DNA of 7,376 nucleotides, taken from NCBI GenBank assembly GCA_022866015.1, contig JALHTX010000024.1:1-7376 (forward strand), given 5' to 3'. The DNA is from Thermoplasmatota archaeon (GTDB lineage Archaea > Thermoplasmatota > E2 > DHVEG-1). Position numbers and translations under genes: made by a program. The notes beneath the pieces are model-generated. The model made no database searches, was not told the origin of the DNA, and saw only the letters and a list, made by a program, of their open reading frames with translations. Below are positions 6,022 through 7,376 of this stretch, in pieces. Position 1 is the first letter of the stretch. Every line of letters starts with the position of its first letter.

Positions 6022-7104
6022 ATGAAAATAAATCCTATGAAAAAAATAATCTTATCTGTATTGTTTACAATAATGTTGACTATTATACCATTATCATCAG
6101 CGTATAATCTTAATACTTATTATGAAAAACAAAAAGATGATATAAGTGAGTTCAAAGTAAATTATCCAAATAATATTTATGAATGGCAAGATGGCACATT
6201 TTCAGGAACTTGTAATATGGAGAACAAAAATGAACAAGGTCAAATTAATGGTATTATAAAACAAGGTAGAACATCAGATATAGGAACTTTTATAGGTCAA
6301 TGGCAATTGTTAGATGAAAAAGGATATGTCAAAGGATTTTTTATAAATACAATAATTATAGGAAAAATTACAAATGAAGAATCTAAAATATTATCATATT
6401 TTTTTGGAAAAATAACTTATAACAATACTCATTTTTCAACAAACATTAATTCAATTAAACTAGGTAAAATCTTTGTTTCAGGAGAATTTTTAGCTTCTTT
6501 TATGCCAGGTTTAACTGGACCTTATAATATAGGAATTCAAAAATTTCATTTGATTGATGAAAACAGGTTAGAAGAATTTACTGAAGATGATCCAAATGAT
6601 TTCCGAGAACTTATGGTTCAATTATGGTATCCAATAGATAAAGATACCACTGGTGAAAAAATCGAATATATGGATTTAATTACGTTTGAATGGTTAATGG
6701 GTAGATCCCCTATCCCTTTGATAACAATTCCAAAAACTGCTGATAAATTTGTGCAACCTCATGGAATTATTAATGCTGAAATTGCATCATATCCAAATCA
6801 ATTTCCAGTCATTATTTTTTCACCAGGTTATGATGGTGATTACGAAATATATACATCTTTAATAGAAGATCTGGTAAGTAATGGATTTATTGTTGTATCA
6901 ATTAATCACCCATATATTTCAGGAATTACAGTTTTTCCAGATGGCAGGACTATCAAGGCTACTAATGTACAAAATATTTCTCTTCCTTCATTAATTGCAG
7001 ATGCAAAATTCGTGTTAGATTTTATAACAGAATTAAATAACACTGACCAATTTTTCTTGGGAAGATTAGATTTATCAAAAGTAGGAATGTACGGGCATAG
7101 CTAA
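6022..7104 (+). pseudogene. Secreted PAF-acetylhydrolase-like alpha/beta hydrolase, truncated at the catalytic serine
   Basis: The 360-residue frame starts with a signal peptide (KK, then ILSVLFTIMLTIIPLSSAY, about residues 9-28), so the product is exported. A second ATG at 6037 (MKKIILSV) is possible, but 6022 has the correct TATA distance. Residues about 50-160 form a repetitive, beta-like region with GTFSGT, IGTFIGQW, GKIT and GEF motifs. From about 165 the platelet-activating-factor acetylhydrolase pattern begins: TGPYNIGIQKFHLIDENR, LMVQLWYPI (197-205), IIFSPGYDG (264-272, oxyanion region), FIVVSINHPY (289-298) and VFPDG (304-308). The protein ends at GMYGHS, where Ser360 would be the nucleophile of GHSxGG, followed at once by TAA. 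The second half of the catalytic domain, with the Asp and His of the triad, is missing. No other frame nearby continues it. As it stands the enzyme should be inactive, although the N-terminal domain could still be secreted. Confidence 0.8.
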
Positions 7105-7110
7105 AGGGGG
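7105..7110 (+). promoter_or_regulatory. SD-like AGGGGG before the last gene
   Basis: AGGGGG directly follows the hydrolase stop and lies nine bases before the ATG at 7120. It could pair with the anti-SD using one G-U pair. The spacing is a little long, but it supports that ATG. Confidence 0.4.
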
Positions 7111-7119
7111 TTGGTTGAT

Positions 7120-7376
7120 ATGAACATACAAGACGCTTATAAAATACTATTAAAGAATGATAGTAGAAAAGACATTTCTTCTGATGCGGTTACATTTGCC
7201 GTTTTAGGGGATGCAACAATATCTTGTAGACACAAGACGATCTTTGATGACAGGACTATGACGGTTTTTAAACCAGACATGGACCAAATAACATCAAATG
7301 ATTGGGAAATTAAAGCATATGTCAAGTATTCTGTTCCAATTTGGCTAGATAATTATAGCCCTGAACCGCTTTTATC
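7120..7376 (+). CDS. Unrecognised small protein with phage-like pattern, 3' end outside the window
   Basis: ATG at 7120 opens a frame without stops to the window end (85 full codons). It is in phase with the hydrolase but separated by its TAA, and its sequence does not resemble a hydrolase C-terminus. It has no signal peptide or membrane segment. The opening MNIQDAYKILLKN, followed about 45 residues later by the segment MDQITSNDWEI (54-64), recalls the layout of short phage proteins of the DUF2829/Tad2 type, which start MNFxEAxxxL and end near LAxDWEI. This is a resemblance from memory, not an alignment, and the central part does not match convincingly. G+C is about 35% against about 29% in the sampled lines of the hydrolase, with more GCG, GGG, ACG and CCG codons. 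It may be the first gene of an inserted element. Confidence 0.6.
   Translation, partial: MNIQDAYKILLKNDSRKDISSDAVTFAVLGDATISCRHKTIFDDRTMTVFKPDMDQITSNDWEIKAYVKYSVPIWLDNYSPEPLL

Noticed and set aside
7102..7119. Programmed readthrough of the hydrolase TAA into the in-phase downstream frame
   Set aside because: The downstream residues lack the GG after GHS and any hydrolase pattern, so readthrough would not restore the enzyme.
7137..7325. Minus-strand open frame at the right end
   Set aside because: It opposes the frame from 7120, which has a ribosome binding site and continues to the window edge. The product is Ser/Leu-rich and unlike a protein family.

Overview
The window reads as AT-rich archaeal DNA, roughly 30% G+C in the stretches I counted. 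The archaeal evidence is a pelota gene joined to an archaeal RqcH/NEMF-type (NFACT) gene, a DUF763 gene, and TATA-box promoters about 30 bp upstream of start codons with no Shine-Dalgarno (SD) site. A euryarchaeote, perhaps a Thermoplasmatota relative, would fit, but that placement is a guess from protein style and no rRNA is present to test it.

Layout. Positions 1-614 (+) hold the 3' part of a radical SAM gene of the AmmeMemoRadiSam type (AmrS). A 137-bp AT-rich spacer with TATA boxes and a direct repeat follows. A membrane-anchored orphan protein lies at 764-1501 (+). It converges, with an 8-bp gap, on a two-gene minus-strand operon, rqcH (4520 to 2553) then pelA (2556 to 1510), which overlap by 4 bp. 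A roughly 300-bp intergenic region (4521-4821) carries divergent promoters, a pair of mutually exclusive hairpins and one or two candidate micro-ORFs. DUF763 (4822-5931) and a secreted PAF-acetylhydrolase-like alpha/beta hydrolase (6022-7104), each with its own promoter, follow on the plus strand. The hydrolase stops immediately after its predicted catalytic serine. A new, slightly more GC-rich reading frame (7120 onward) runs off the end.

How the genes work together. Pelota and RqcH act in succession in ribosome rescue: pelota, with ABCE1, splits stalled ribosomes, and RqcH then extends the nascent chain on the freed large subunit. Their coupling in one operon is the clearest functional unit here. 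The other genes look independent.

The most interesting spot is the right end. Truncation of the hydrolase exactly at its GHS motif, followed by a small protein whose ends recall short phage proteins of the DUF2829/Tad2 type, suggests that a mobile element or provirus may begin near 7100. The second is the hairpin and micro-ORF cluster at 4563-4764. No tRNA, rRNA, CRISPR array, transposase or integrase was recognised.
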